A DNA stretch of 64,000 nt from Roseibium album (GTDB taxonomy: Bacteria > Pseudomonadota > Alphaproteobacteria > Rhizobiales > Stappiaceae): NCBI GenBank assembly GCA_001404055.1, contig CXTY01000019.1, positions 62,001 to 126,000 of the forward strand, written 5' to 3'. Shown in pieces: positions 51,725 through 61,016 of this stretch. Numbering within the stretch: the first letter of the stretch is position 1; each line of letters starts with the position of its first letter. The notes under the pieces are model-generated. The model saw only the letters and a list, made by a program, of their open reading frames with translations, searched no databases and was not told where the DNA came from. Made by a program: the position numbers and the translations under genes.

Positions 51725-51736
51725 GTTTTGCAAAAC
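51725..51736. promoter_or_regulatory. Palindrome, candidate operator in the xylF/ROK control region
   Basis: GTTTTGCAAAAC is a perfect 12-base palindrome about midway between the divergent xylF and ROK regulator genes. A ROK repressor dimer would bind such a site. A small CCGGG-A5-CCCGG hairpin lies nearer the regulator start (51779-51793). Confidence 0.4.
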
Positions 51737-51827
51737 TCTGCCCCGTGAGACCAAAAAATCTTAAAAGAGGGCGGAGAACCGGGAAAAACCCGGACGGAGG
51801 AAACACCTTGGGAAGAGCTGAGCGAAC

Positions 51828-53093
51828 ATGACACGCAAGGCAGACCGGGATCAGATACGTCGGCAAAACCGAAGTATCATTTTACAGGCCCTGCGCCGGA
51901 ACGGTCCGATGGCACGGATCGATCTCGGCCAGATGACACGGTTAAGCCCGGCAACCGTAACGGCCATTACATCCGACCTTCTGGACCAGGGGTTGATCCT
52001 CAGTCTGGAAAGCGAGGAACCGAAAGCCCCCCTGGCGCGCGGTCGTCCGCGCACCCTGCTGATACTCAATCCGGACGCGGTATTCACAATCGGCGTTCGG
52101 CTGTCGGTCAACAATATCGACATGTCGCTGGTCAATTTTGCCGGTGAGGTCACGAAAGACAAGCGGGTAAAATTCGACAGCGCTGCCGCAGATGCCGACA
52201 GTTTTCCGAAAGATCTTGTCGAGGCCATTCACGCGTTCCTGGAAGAGGCCGGTGTCAGCGCGACGCGGGTGCGGGAAATCGGCGTAGCTGCGCAGGGCGT
52301 CGTGGAGACGGAAACAGGCCTGGTCGCCTGGAGCCCCGCCTTTGCCGGCAGGAAAATTCCGATTGTCGAACCGCTGCAGTCCGCGTTTAGCGCTGAATGT
52401 TATATCTCTAATGATACCAATATGATAACCGAAGCGCTGCACTGGTCAGACCCCAATCGCTACAGTGGAACTTTTGCCGTCATCATGCTTGATTACGGTG
52501 TCGGAATGGGGCTCTATCTCAACAACCAGCTGTTCTCCGGCGCCAGTGGAACAGCAGCCGAATTCGGGCATGCCAATCACATTCCTGGCGGTGCATTATG
52601 CAGATGCGGCAAGAACGGATGTCTGGAAGCCTATCTTTCCGATTATGCTCTGGTTCGTGCCGCCACGCATTTACCGGAAAACACTGACCCGATCTCCATT
52701 AATGCCGGCGTAAGGGGGCTTGCAAGGCTCATCGAACTGGCAAGTTCCGGCGACGAAGACGCGCGTAACGCATTTCACGAAGCCGGACGTGTTCTGGGAT
52801 ACGGTGTTGCGCGTGTGATTGCCATGATCGACCCGAAGCGACTTGTGCTCACTGGTGCAGCAATGCGTGCATTTTCTTTTATGGAAAAGGGCATGTGGGA
52901 GGGTTTGGAAGAAGCGCTCGTTGAGGACTTGCGCAATAATTTTGCGCTCGACGTGATGCCATGGAACGAAGACTTCATCCGTAGCGGCCTGATCGCCCAA
53001 TCCATGGAACGCCTGGACAAGGATTTTCTTGGCAAGGCCTCTCGCTCCACAAATCTCTCTGGACGGCCCGACAGCAAGGAAGTGCCTGCATGA
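51828..53093 (+). CDS. xylR: ROK-family transcriptional regulator, XylR-like
   Basis: A 421-residue repressor. The N-terminal winged HTH (RRQNRSIILQALRRNGPMARIDLGQMTRLSPATVTAITSDLL) is followed from about residue 85 by a ROK kinase-like domain, with the zinc site Cys258-x-Cys260-x4-Cys265 (CRCGKNGC). It is divergent from xylF, so it most likely represses the xyl genes and is released by xylose. The last codons overlap the start of the di-haem oxidoreductase gene as ATGA, meaning the regulator heads a three-gene unit. Confidence 0.88.
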   Translation: MTRKADRDQIRRQNRSIILQALRRNGPMARIDLGQMTRLSPATVTAITSDLLDQGLILSLESEEPKAPLARGRPRTLLILNPDAVFTIGVRLSVNNIDMSLVNFAGEVTKDKRVKFDSAAADADSFPKDLVEAIHAFLEEAGVSATRVREIGVAAQGVVETETGLVAWSPAFAGRKIPIVEPLQSAFSAECYISNDTNMITEALHWSDPNRYSGTFAVIMLDYGVGMGLYLNNQLFSGASGTAAEFGHANHIPGGALCRCGKNGCLEAYLSDYALVRAATHLPENTDPISINAGVRGLARLIELASSGDEDARNAFHEAGRVLGYGVARVIAMIDPKRLVLTGAAMRAFSFMEKGMWEGLEEALVEDLRNNFALDVMPWNEDFIRSGLIAQSMERLDKDFLGKASRSTNLSGRPDSKEVPA

Positions 53094-54517
53094 TACGTAA
53101 TTTTTGCAGGGCAACGCTCGCATTAACTTTGGGACTGGCCCTATCGCAGATCTCACATGCAGACCCTGATCTGCCGCCCTGGAGCGAAAAAGCAATTCAG
53201 GAAGACGTGGACATTGAAGCGCTCGCGGCTTCCGGTCAGGATCCGATCGCTGTTCTGCAGCCGCTTGGAGAACGCTTGTTTTCCGCCAAGTTCACCACAT
53301 TGGACGGTGCGGGAAGGCCGGACGCAACTGGTGCCATTGTGCCAACAAAGGTGCGCCGTCAATCCCATCTGACTTTTCAGCGTCTGGCCGGGTTGGACGC
53401 CAATGCCTGTGCTTCCTGCCACAACGAGCCGGTTGCGGGCGGTTCAGGGGCGTTCACTGCCAACGTGTTTGTTTCTGAAGGATTTACCAGCGCGGATTTC
53501 GACACGATCGACCCTCAGTTTTCCAACGAACGCAACACCAACGCGATCCAGGGCGCTGGTCTTATCGAGCTGCTCGCACGGGAAATGACATCCGAATTGC
53601 GCAAACAGCGAAAAAATGTACTTGCAAAGGCAAGAGCCAACGGGCGTCCAGAACAGATCGCGCTGGAAACAAAAGGCGTTTCCTTCGGTTCATTGACCGC
53701 GTACCCGGACGGGACGCTGGAAGTCTCTGAACTGGATGGTATCGATGATGACCTGACACTGCGTCCCTTCAGTCAGAAAGGCGTCTTTCCCTCACTCCGC
53801 CAGTTCACTGTCAATGCGATGAATGCGCACCACGGCATTCAATCCACCGAAAGATTTGGTTCAAAATGGACCGGAACCGACGATTTCGACGCTGACGGAC
53901 ATACCACAGAAATGACGCCGGGCCAGATTTCGGCGCTTGTTGCCTGGCAAGCAACATTGCCCGCCCCGACCCGCAAGGAAAACCTGCCCGATATCTGGCA
54001 ACAAGCTGCCCAGAAGGGTGAAGAACTCTTTGGGGAAATCGACTGCAGCTCATGCCATATTCCCGCTTTGCCGCTGGAGAGCCTGGTCTTTTACGATCCG
54101 GGGCCCTTCGACACGGCCGGTACTTTGCGCCAAAGCGATGTCGAAACACCACTGGCGCTCGACCTGTCCACCCTGGACTGGGTCAAATCCCTGCCACGCG
54201 ACGATCAAGGGCGCGTTCTGGTTCCGCTGTTTGGTGATTTGAAACGCCACAAGATCGCCGACGCTGCCAACGACACCTTCGGGAACGAGCTCCTGGCACA
54301 GCGATTTGTAGCGCGGGATGTGTTCATCACGTCTGAGCTTTGGGGAATCGGCAGCACGGCGCCGTACGGGCACAGGGGTGACCTTACCACGCTGAACGAA
54401 GTGATCCTGGCCCATGGAGGCGATGCCACGGAAAGCCGGAAAGCCTATTCAAAGCTTGCTGAGCCTGACCGCCAATCCATTATTGCCTTCCTCCGCAGCC
54501 TGGAGATCGCCAAATGA
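53090..54517 (+). CDS. Di-haem oxidoreductase (DHOR/DUF1111, MauG-like peroxidase fold)
   Basis: A 475-residue secreted protein with a signal peptide at 1-24. Two CxxCH haem c sites are visible: CASCH at 107-111 and CSSCH at 319-323. The segment QSHLTFQRLAGLDANACASCHNEPVAGGSGAF and the C-terminal GIGSTAPYGHRGDLTTLNEVILAHGG are typical of the di-haem oxidoreductase family, related to cytochrome c peroxidase and MauG. It acts in the periplasm as a peroxidase or an oxidase of another protein. The start overlaps the regulator stop as ATGA, and the stop overlaps the next start the same way. Confidence 0.85.
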   Translation: MIRNFCRATLALTLGLALSQISHADPDLPPWSEKAIQEDVDIEALAASGQDPIAVLQPLGERLFSAKFTTLDGAGRPDATGAIVPTKVRRQSHLTFQRLAGLDANACASCHNEPVAGGSGAFTANVFVSEGFTSADFDTIDPQFSNERNTNAIQGAGLIELLAREMTSELRKQRKNVLAKARANGRPEQIALETKGVSFGSLTAYPDGTLEVSELDGIDDDLTLRPFSQKGVFPSLRQFTVNAMNAHHGIQSTERFGSKWTGTDDFDADGHTTEMTPGQISALVAWQATLPAPTRKENLPDIWQQAAQKGEELFGEIDCSSCHIPALPLESLVFYDPGPFDTAGTLRQSDVETPLALDLSTLDWVKSLPRDDQGRVLVPLFGDLKRHKIADAANDTFGNELLAQRFVARDVFITSELWGIGSTAPYGHRGDLTTLNEVILAHGGDATESRKAYSKLAEPDRQSIIAFLRSLEIAK

Positions 54518-56178
54518 ACAAACTCAGCTTTACGATTTCAGGCGCTTTTTTAGCTGTCGGCATGGCGGCAAATTCAGCCCAGGCAGACGAAACAGCTCGG
54601 AGTGGATCGCTTGCACCTGTTCCCGCCTTCGTCGAAGAAGCCCTGTCAGCCGGGATTGACCATACCTACGATGGTGCGTGGGAGTTCTTCGTTGGTGGCG
54701 GTACAGCGATATTCGACTGTAACGGTGACCGGCGCCCCGATCTATTCGTCGCAGGCGGAATAAATCAGGCTCAACTTTTTCAAAATGTGAGCCCAACCGG
54801 AGGCGCGCTTAAATTCACCGCGGTTGATACCGGCCTTGGAGCAAAGCAATCCGGTAAAGTGCTGGGTGCCTATCCGCTGGATTTCAACAATGACGACATT
54901 TTGGATCTCGTTGTGTTGCGCCTGGGTGAAAATCTGCTTCTTGAAGGACAGGGCGCGTGCAAATTCGAAGTTTCCAATCGCAGCCTGGGTTTTGATGGTG
55001 GACGAGAGTGGACAACCGCATTCTCTGCCATTTTCGAACCCGATCTGGACTACCCCACTCTCGCATTCGGCAACTACGTTGACAGATCAAAGCCCGGTGC
55101 GCCTTGGGGCACCTGTCACGACAATTTCCTTTTCCGGCCTAAAGCTGGCGAAAACAACCATGTCACCTATCCGGATGCCACCCGTCTGTCGCCGGGATAC
55201 TGCACACTGTCGATCCTGTTCACGGACTGGAATCGCTCAGGCGAGCCGGCGCTGAGAGTTTCCAATGATCGCCACTATTATCGTGGCGGCGAAGAACAGC
55301 TTTGGGCTGTCCCGCCGGGCCGTCCGCCGCGACCTTATCGCAAGGCTGACGGCTGGCAGCACCTAAAAATCTGGGGCATGGGCATTGCATCCATTGATCT
55401 GGATGTCGACGGCTTCCCTGAATATGCACTCACCAGTATGGGTGACACGAAACTGCAAAAGCTGGACGGAGAATCGGATGAAACCGTTCCGGTCTACCAG
55501 GATATCGCCTTTGACCTCGGCGTCACGGCGCATCGCCCCTATTCAGGTGAAGACCTGAAACCCTCCACTGGCTGGCATTCCGAGTTTCAGGACGTTAACA
55601 ACGACGGTCTTTGGGACCTGTTCATTGCAAAGGGCAATGTAGAGGCCATGCCGGATTTCGCCGATATTGACCCCGACAACCTGCTGCTGGGCCAGTGGAA
55701 CGGAAAATTTGCTGAGGTCGGAGACAAGGCAGGAATCGGAACGGACCGCAGGGGACGTGGTGCTGGCCTTGCCGATTTCAACGCTGACGGACTGCTGGAC
55801 CTGGTTGTGGTCAACCGGGCGGCACCCGTCAGTCTTTTCCGGAATCTGGGGTCAGGAACGTCTGAACAGTCCAAACCTCTCGGCAACTGGCTGGCAGTCG
55901 ATATTCGTCAACCTGGCAAGGCAAACAGCCGTGCCGTCGGGGCCAAAATCAGCGTCAAGACAGGCAATCGGACCGTTGTCAAAGATATTCAGGTCGGCGC
56001 CGGTCATGCTTCTGGCCAAATGGGCTTTGTCCATTTTGGGCTTGGCGTCGCAGAACGGGCAAATGTGCGAATCAAATGGCCGGACGGCGACTGGAGCCAC
56101 GGCTACCGAGTGTTCGCCAATGGCCATGTCATCATCGAACGCGGAGTCGAAAAAGCGCGGCTCTGGTACCCTGAATGA
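54514..56178 (+). CDS. Secreted FG-GAP/VCBS beta-propeller protein, CRTAC1 (ASPIC/UnbV) family
   Basis: A 554-residue exported protein (signal peptide 1-24, cut near SAQA). Repeats with calcium-loop aspartates run through the middle: FDCNGDRRPDLFVAGG near 62-77, PLDFNNDDILDLVVLRLG near 126, FQDVNNDGLWDLFIAKG near 360 and LADFNADGLLDLVVVN near 417. The C-terminus (IQVGAGHASGQMGFVHFGLGVAERANVRIKWPDG) is the ASPIC/UnbV domain. It is translationally coupled to the di-haem oxidoreductase, so the two probably form a periplasmic or surface complex. The family's chemistry is not well known. Confidence 0.84.
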   Translation: MNKLSFTISGAFLAVGMAANSAQADETARSGSLAPVPAFVEEALSAGIDHTYDGAWEFFVGGGTAIFDCNGDRRPDLFVAGGINQAQLFQNVSPTGGALKFTAVDTGLGAKQSGKVLGAYPLDFNNDDILDLVVLRLGENLLLEGQGACKFEVSNRSLGFDGGREWTTAFSAIFEPDLDYPTLAFGNYVDRSKPGAPWGTCHDNFLFRPKAGENNHVTYPDATRLSPGYCTLSILFTDWNRSGEPALRVSNDRHYYRGGEEQLWAVPPGRPPRPYRKADGWQHLKIWGMGIASIDLDVDGFPEYALTSMGDTKLQKLDGESDETVPVYQDIAFDLGVTAHRPYSGEDLKPSTGWHSEFQDVNNDGLWDLFIAKGNVEAMPDFADIDPDNLLLGQWNGKFAEVGDKAGIGTDRRGRGAGLADFNADGLLDLVVVNRAAPVSLFRNLGSGTSEQSKPLGNWLAVDIRQPGKANSRAVGAKISVKTGNRTVVKDIQVGAGHASGQMGFVHFGLGVAERANVRIKWPDGDWSHGYRVFANGHVIIERGVEKARLWYPE

Positions 56179-56532
56179 AGGTCGATTGAGAGCTGCCCTT
56201 AATACGGAGAAATCTCTCCAGCCGAAATATCGCGTTTGTGATCCTGCAGCTCGCAATGGCCACTTATCGTTACTTATGGCCCTGTCCAATCTGTCGATAT
56301 TCTCGCGCTTTACACGCTTTACCTTGTAAACTCAGCTGTTTGGCAGCCTGATTTACAGCCGACTGATTAATTAATCAGAGCGCTTTTTTGGGCCTAAGCA
56401 GTTGGGTTTTCAGCAACTTTATTTCTGATTATTTCCCTCAAGTTTACAATTGTTCTAAAAAAAATTTGACTAACTGTTCAAATTTTCTTCCAATAGACAA
56501 ACGAGCTTCCTCGATAAACGAAGGAGGCCACC
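56179..56532. other. Intergenic region upstream of the pyrimidine operon
   Basis: These 354 bases hold no gene. They are AT-rich toward the right and contain a TTAATTAATC motif (56368-56377) and the RutR-like operator at 56466-56481. A GGAGG ribosome site ends the region eight bases before preT. The promoter of the pyrimidine operon should lie between about 56380 and 56480. Confidence 0.5.
56466..56481. promoter_or_regulatory. RutR-like operator upstream of preTA
   Basis: TTGACTAACTGTTCAA matches the palindrome TTGACCA-NN-TGGTCAA recognised by the pyrimidine-responsive TetR-type repressor RutR at 12 of 14 defined positions. It lies 52 bases before the preT start. No RutR gene is in the window. 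Confidence 0.7.
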
Positions 56533-57912
56533 ATGAAATTGATCGCCAACCTTCCGGAGATCTCAATGACCCAGACCAAAGCAAGTCCGGATATTGCCAC
56601 CGGGCGCTTGCCTGAAGACGCGTACGCAGAGAACTTCAGCGACCTCCATCCACTGCTTGAGCCCCATGAAGCTCGAGTTGAGGCCGATCGCTGCTATTTC
56701 TGCTATGACGCACCTTGCATGCAGGCATGCCCGACTAGCATCGATATCCCACAATTCATTCGCCAGATCTCGACCGACAATTCATCAGGGGCTGCCAAAA
56801 CAATCTTTGAGCAAAACATCCTTGGCGGAATGTGCGCTCGTGTCTGCCCGACTGAGACACTTTGTGAAGAAGTGTGTGTTCGTGAAGTTGCAGAAGGCAA
56901 ACCGGTAAAAATCGGCGAACTTCAAAGGTATGCAACCGATCACTACATGGAAGAAAACGACGCCACGCCGTTTGTGCGTGGTGCGGCCACCGGCAAAAAA
57001 ATTGCGGTTGTCGGCGCAGGCCCTGCGGGGCTCTCCTGCGCCCATCGACTGGCTGTTCATGGCCATGACGTGAGCTTGTTTGACGCAAGAGAAAAGGCTG
57101 GCGGCCTGAATGAATACGGCATCGCCTCCTACAAGTCTGTCGATAATTTTGCTGCCCGTGAAGTTGAGTTCATTCTCTCGATTGGTGGCATCGATATGAA
57201 AACGGGCTCCCGGCTTGGCGACAACCTGGACCTGAGCGAGCTGCGCTCAACCTACGATGCTGTGTTCCTGAGCATTGGTCTTGGCGGCGTTAATTCGCTT
57301 GGCCTTGATGGTGAAGACAAGGAAGGGTCGATCGACGCAGTGGACTACATTGCCGACCTGCGCCAGGCCGAGAACCTTTCAAAACTTCCGGTGGGTCGTC
57401 GGATCGTCGTCATTGGCGGTGGGATGACAGCTGTCGATATCGCAGTCCAAACGAAACTGCTCGGTGCAGAAGATGTTACGATTGCTTACCGCCGTGATCA
57501 GGATCGAATGAACGCGTCCGACTTTGAACAACACCTTGCGCAGACCAGCGGGGTCCAAATCATGACCTGGGCGCAGCCGAAAGCGTTGGTGGCGACAAAC
57601 GGAGCAATCTCCGCAATTGAACTGGAACGGACCGAGGAGCAGAATGGCGCCCTGACCGGAACTGGTGAAATCGTGACGCTTCAGGCTGACATGGTGTTCA
57701 AGGCCGTTGGCCAGACGCTTGTCCAGACAGATCTGGGCGGTGCATTGACACTTGAGAAGGGCCGCATTGTGGTTGACGCGGACCGCAAGACCAGCCTTGC
57801 CGATGTATGGGCCGGTGGCGATTGCGTGCTCGGCGGCGAAGACCTCACGGTTGCTGCCGTTGAAGACGGAAAGATTGCCGCTGAAAGCATCAACGCCGCC
57901 TTGAGCGCCTGA
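56533..57912 (+). CDS. preT: NAD-dependent dihydropyrimidine dehydrogenase, PreT subunit
   Basis: A 459-residue FAD/Fe-S protein. Residues 55-115 carry the cysteine-rich iron-sulfur region (CYFCYDAPCMQACPTSIDI, GGMCARVCPTETLCEEVC). Then come an FAD-binding site (VVGAGPAGLSCAHRLA near 160) and an NAD(P)H site (VVIGGGMTAVDIAVQ near 295), as in glutamate synthase small subunit relatives. With PreA it reduces uracil and thymine to their dihydro forms. GGAGG precedes the ATG; a second ATG 33 bases on is less well placed. First gene of the operon behind the RutR-like site. Confidence 0.93.
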   Translation: MKLIANLPEISMTQTKASPDIATGRLPEDAYAENFSDLHPLLEPHEARVEADRCYFCYDAPCMQACPTSIDIPQFIRQISTDNSSGAAKTIFEQNILGGMCARVCPTETLCEEVCVREVAEGKPVKIGELQRYATDHYMEENDATPFVRGAATGKKIAVVGAGPAGLSCAHRLAVHGHDVSLFDAREKAGGLNEYGIASYKSVDNFAAREVEFILSIGGIDMKTGSRLGDNLDLSELRSTYDAVFLSIGLGGVNSLGLDGEDKEGSIDAVDYIADLRQAENLSKLPVGRRIVVIGGGMTAVDIAVQTKLLGAEDVTIAYRRDQDRMNASDFEQHLAQTSGVQIMTWAQPKALVATNGAISAIELERTEEQNGALTGTGEIVTLQADMVFKAVGQTLVQTDLGGALTLEKGRIVVDADRKTSLADVWAGGDCVLGGEDLTVAAVEDGKIAAESINAALSA

Positions 57913-57946
57913 GCGCTCGGTGTCACGGAATTGAGGGAGAGCCACA

Positions 57947-59260
57947 ATGGCTGACTTGAGCACAAACTTCGTCGGCATCAAATCGCCGAACCCGTTCTGG
58001 CTGGCATCTGCGCCACCCACGGACAAGGAATACAACGTGGTCCGCGCCTTCAAGGCCGGTTGGGGCGGTGTTGTCTGGAAAACCCTTGGCGAAGACCCGG
58101 CCGTGGTCAACGTCAATGGACCGCGCTATGGCGCTATTCACGGCAAGGACCGGCAACTGATTGGGCTTAACAACATCGAGCTGATCACGGATCGCCCCCT
58201 AGAGGTAAATCTGCGCGAAATCAAACAGGTGAAACGCGATTGGCCTGACCGCGCACTGGTCGTCTCTCTGATGGTGCCGTGTGAGGAACAGAGCTGGATC
58301 GATATACTCAAGCGGGTGGAAGAGACAGAAGCGGACGGCGTCGAGCTGAATTTCGGTTGCCCGCATGGCATGAGCGAACGCGGCATGGGCGCTGCTGTCG
58401 GTCAGGTCCCGGAATATATCGAGATGGTCACCCGCTGGGTGAAACAACACTCACGCATGCCATGCATCGTCAAGCTGACACCCAACATCACGGATGTTCG
58501 CAAGCCTGCGCAAGCGGCCAAGGCGGGCGGCGCCGATGCGGTTTCGCTCATCAACACCATTAATTCGATCATGGGTGTAGATCTCGACGTCCTGTCCCCA
58601 TCGCCTGTCGTTGACGGGAAAGGCGCGCACGGTGGATATTGTGGGCCGGCCGTCAAGCCGATTGCGCTCAACATGGTTGCCGAAATTGCCCGTGACCCGG
58701 CCACGCACGGTTTGCCGATTTCCGGTATCGGCGGCGTAACCACCTGGCGCGACGCGGCAGAATTCATGGCGCTTGGTTCAGGATCAGTTCAGGTCTGTAC
58801 CGCCGCCATGACTTACGGCTTCAAAGTAGTTGAGGATATGATTGATGGCCTCAGCGACTGGATGGATAAAAAGGGTTATACGTCTGTCGATCAATTCATC
58901 GGTAGTGCGGTGCCAAACGTCTCTGACTGGCAGTACCTCAACCTGAATTACATCGCAAAAGCAAAGATCGACCAGGATCTGTGCATCCAGTGTGGTCGTT
59001 GCCATATTGCCTGTGAGGACACCTCTCACCAGGCGATCACGAACATCGTGGATGGAGAACGCAAGTTCGAGGTGATCGACGAAGAGTGCGTCGGCTGTAA
59101 CTTGTGTGTCAACGTCTGCCCGGTGGAAGATTGTATTACTCTGGAGCCAATGGCCGCAGGGAGCATCGATCCACGTACGAAAAAGGTTGTCGAGAAGGAT
59201 TACGCCAACTGGACAACCCACCCGAATAACCCAATGGCGGCAAAACAAGCCGCTGAATAA
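57947..59260 (+). CDS. preA: NAD-dependent dihydropyrimidine dehydrogenase, PreA subunit
   Basis: A 437-residue protein with an FMN dihydroorotate-dehydrogenase-like barrel (ADLSTNFVGIKSPNPFWLASAPPTDK, ELNFGCPHGMSERGMGAAVGQ, GIGGVTTWRDAAEFMALGSGSVQVCTAAM) and two C-terminal 4Fe-4S clusters (CIQCGRCHIACEDTSHQAI and CVGCNLCVNVCPVEDC). It holds the pyrimidine site; PreT passes electrons to it. GAGGGAGAG precedes the ATG and the gap to preT is 34 bp. A strong terminator follows, so later steps (dihydropyrimidinase, ureidopropionase) must be elsewhere. Confidence 0.94.
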   Translation: MADLSTNFVGIKSPNPFWLASAPPTDKEYNVVRAFKAGWGGVVWKTLGEDPAVVNVNGPRYGAIHGKDRQLIGLNNIELITDRPLEVNLREIKQVKRDWPDRALVVSLMVPCEEQSWIDILKRVEETEADGVELNFGCPHGMSERGMGAAVGQVPEYIEMVTRWVKQHSRMPCIVKLTPNITDVRKPAQAAKAGGADAVSLINTINSIMGVDLDVLSPSPVVDGKGAHGGYCGPAVKPIALNMVAEIARDPATHGLPISGIGGVTTWRDAAEFMALGSGSVQVCTAAMTYGFKVVEDMIDGLSDWMDKKGYTSVDQFIGSAVPNVSDWQYLNLNYIAKAKIDQDLCIQCGRCHIACEDTSHQAITNIVDGERKFEVIDEECVGCNLCVNVCPVEDCITLEPMAAGSIDPRTKKVVEKDYANWTTHPNNPMAAKQAAE

Positions 59261-59283
59261 TAAAGCAAGCCCGATACCAACTC

Positions 59284-59320
59284 GCACGCAGACAAACCCA
59301 CTTTGTCTGCGTGCGTTTTT
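59284..59320 (+). terminator. Rho-independent terminator after preA
   Basis: A perfect 13-bp stem (GCACGCAGACAAA at 59284-59296 and TTTGTCTGCGTGC at 59302-59314) with a 5-base loop is followed by GTTTTT and more T. It ends the preT-preA transcript. Confidence 0.9.
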
Positions 59321-59402
59321 GTTTGTGCAGTCGGAGATAGGCTTTGCCTTGCCTTCGTCGCGTCTCTAGTCTGCAGTGAGTGTGCTGAAAGGTTAGACTT
59401 AA

Positions 59403-60914
59403 ATGACGAGTTCACAGTTGCTTCTGGCAGCATCCATAGGCCTGTGCGCCATAATCGGCATCTGGGGCGTTGCCGATCCCGAAGGCCTGCAAGCCGTTGC
59501 AAGCTCGGTGGTCAATCAATATTTCATCAGCCGTGGTTGGTTCGTCATGCTGTCGGTGACGATCATGCTGCTGTTCTGCCTCGGCCTGACGCTGACAAAA
59601 TTTGGCGATATCCGGCTTGGTGCAGATACTGACCGGCCGGAATATTCAACACCGACCTGGATCGCGATGTTGTTCGCGGCCGGTATGGGGGTCGGCCTCT
59701 TGTTCTGGGCCGTCGCCGAGCCTCTGACACATTTTCATTTCGCCAAGGAGTTTCTGCCTGACCCCATCGCAGCGGAACAGGCTCTACTGGCCGCCAACTT
59801 CAACTGGGGCATCCACGCCTGGGCGATTTACGGCACCACTGCTTTGGCGATTGCCTATTTCAGCTATCGCCGCGGCACCCCGATGATGGTGAGCGCACCG
59901 CTGAAAAACCTTTTCCCCGGCGAAGCCTGGGCCAATATCATCGGCTGGTTCTCCGACTTCATGGCGATCGCCGCAATTGCAATCGGAGTCGCCGGGTCCG
60001 TCGCCATGGGCGTGTTTCAGGTTGCCGACGGGGTAACCGTGCTGCTGGGTAACGAGGAGACCACCTCGTGGCTGATCGGCATTGTGTTTGTCCTGATGAT
60101 TGCAGCCTATATCCCGCCGCTCCTTGTCGACCTCGGCGCCGGGATGGCGAAACTATCCAACATCGCAATGGCACTGGCGATCCTTCTTGTGGTCTATACG
60201 ATTGTCCTGGGACCGTCCGAGTTTTTGATGAATTCTATCATCAGCGGGATCGGTAGCTACGTCGCGGTCGTCATTCCTCGCGGACTAGTGACTTTCACCT
60301 TCTTTGGTGACGAAGCCAGCAAATGGTTTCGGGACTGGACACTCACCTACATGGTCTGGTGGATCGCCTGGGGTCCTTTTGTCGGTGTCTTCGTCGCGCG
60401 TATCTCCAAGGGGCGGACCATCCGTGAATTCGTTCTTGGTGTACTCATCGGACCAACGCTATTCTCGACTATCTGGTTCGGCGCATTTGGCGGCATCGGC
60501 ATTTTCGATGCCCTCAACGGCAACGGCGATTTGCTGGCGCTCACACAGACCAATGTGGAGCGCATGACATTTGCTTTGCTTGACAGGTTGCCGCTGTCAA
60601 CACTGACGACGTTGGCCACAGTTCTGGCGGCGTTTCTTTTCATCGTCACCAGCGTAGTCAGTGCAGCCTTCGTGCTGGGAACCTTCTCGACGGGTGGCGA
60701 TCCCAATCCAAGCGTAAAAATCCGGGTGATCTGGGGCGGCCTTCTTGGCGTTCTCGGCGCGGCGATGATCCTCTCCGGATCGATGACGGCAGTCAGAACC
60801 CTGATTGCGCTCGGCGCGCTGCCTTTTGTCTTCATCACGGTAATGCTGCTGGCGTGTCTTGTGCGGGCGCTTCTTCAAGACAGCAAAAAGGAAGTTTCCC
60901 ATGCTGATCGGTGA
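59403..60914 (+). CDS. BCCT-family betaine/choline/carnitine transporter
   Basis: A 503-residue transporter with about twelve helices. MLFAAGMGVGLLFWAVAEPLTHF near residue 92 is the glycine-rich substrate/sodium motif, and ETTSWLIGIVFV and FGDEASKWFRDWTLTYMVWWIAWGPFVGVFVARISKGRTIREFVLGVL, with the conserved tryptophans, are the family signature. Some BCCT members take up glycine betaine for osmotic protection, others carnitine or methylated sulfur compounds. The gene follows the preA terminator by about 80 bp, so it probably has its own promoter. Its end overlaps a tiny membrane-protein frame. Confidence 0.9.
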   Translation: MTSSQLLLAASIGLCAIIGIWGVADPEGLQAVASSVVNQYFISRGWFVMLSVTIMLLFCLGLTLTKFGDIRLGADTDRPEYSTPTWIAMLFAAGMGVGLLFWAVAEPLTHFHFAKEFLPDPIAAEQALLAANFNWGIHAWAIYGTTALAIAYFSYRRGTPMMVSAPLKNLFPGEAWANIIGWFSDFMAIAAIAIGVAGSVAMGVFQVADGVTVLLGNEETTSWLIGIVFVLMIAAYIPPLLVDLGAGMAKLSNIAMALAILLVVYTIVLGPSEFLMNSIISGIGSYVAVVIPRGLVTFTFFGDEASKWFRDWTLTYMVWWIAWGPFVGVFVARISKGRTIREFVLGVLIGPTLFSTIWFGAFGGIGIFDALNGNGDLLALTQTNVERMTFALLDRLPLSTLTTLATVLAAFLFIVTSVVSAAFVLGTFSTGGDPNPSVKIRVIWGGLLGVLGAAMILSGSMTAVRTLIALGALPFVFITVMLLACLVRALLQDSKKEVSHADR

Positions 60915-61008
60915 TCCAGTTGATACCATATTGAACCTGATCACTTTCGCCTTCATCGGCGCGATGATCTGGCTGATCCTCCGCAAGGAGCCGGGCGACA
61001 ATAAATGA
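60901..61008 (+). CDS. Small membrane protein (35 residues) overlapping the BCCT gene
   Basis: ATG 60901 opens a frame of 35 residues that ends with TGA at 61006-61008. It starts 14 bases before the end of the BCCT gene, in another frame, with AAAAAGGAAG as ribosome site upstream. Residues 9-27 (ILNLITFAFIGAMIWLILR) form one membrane helix, ended by a charged tail. Coupled placement, good start signal and a clear helix support a real gene, perhaps a partner or stabiliser of the transporter. It resembles no family that I recognise. Confidence 0.6.
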   Translation: MLIGDPVDTILNLITFAFIGAMIWLILRKEPGDNK

Positions 61009-61016
61009 TCGGCTAT

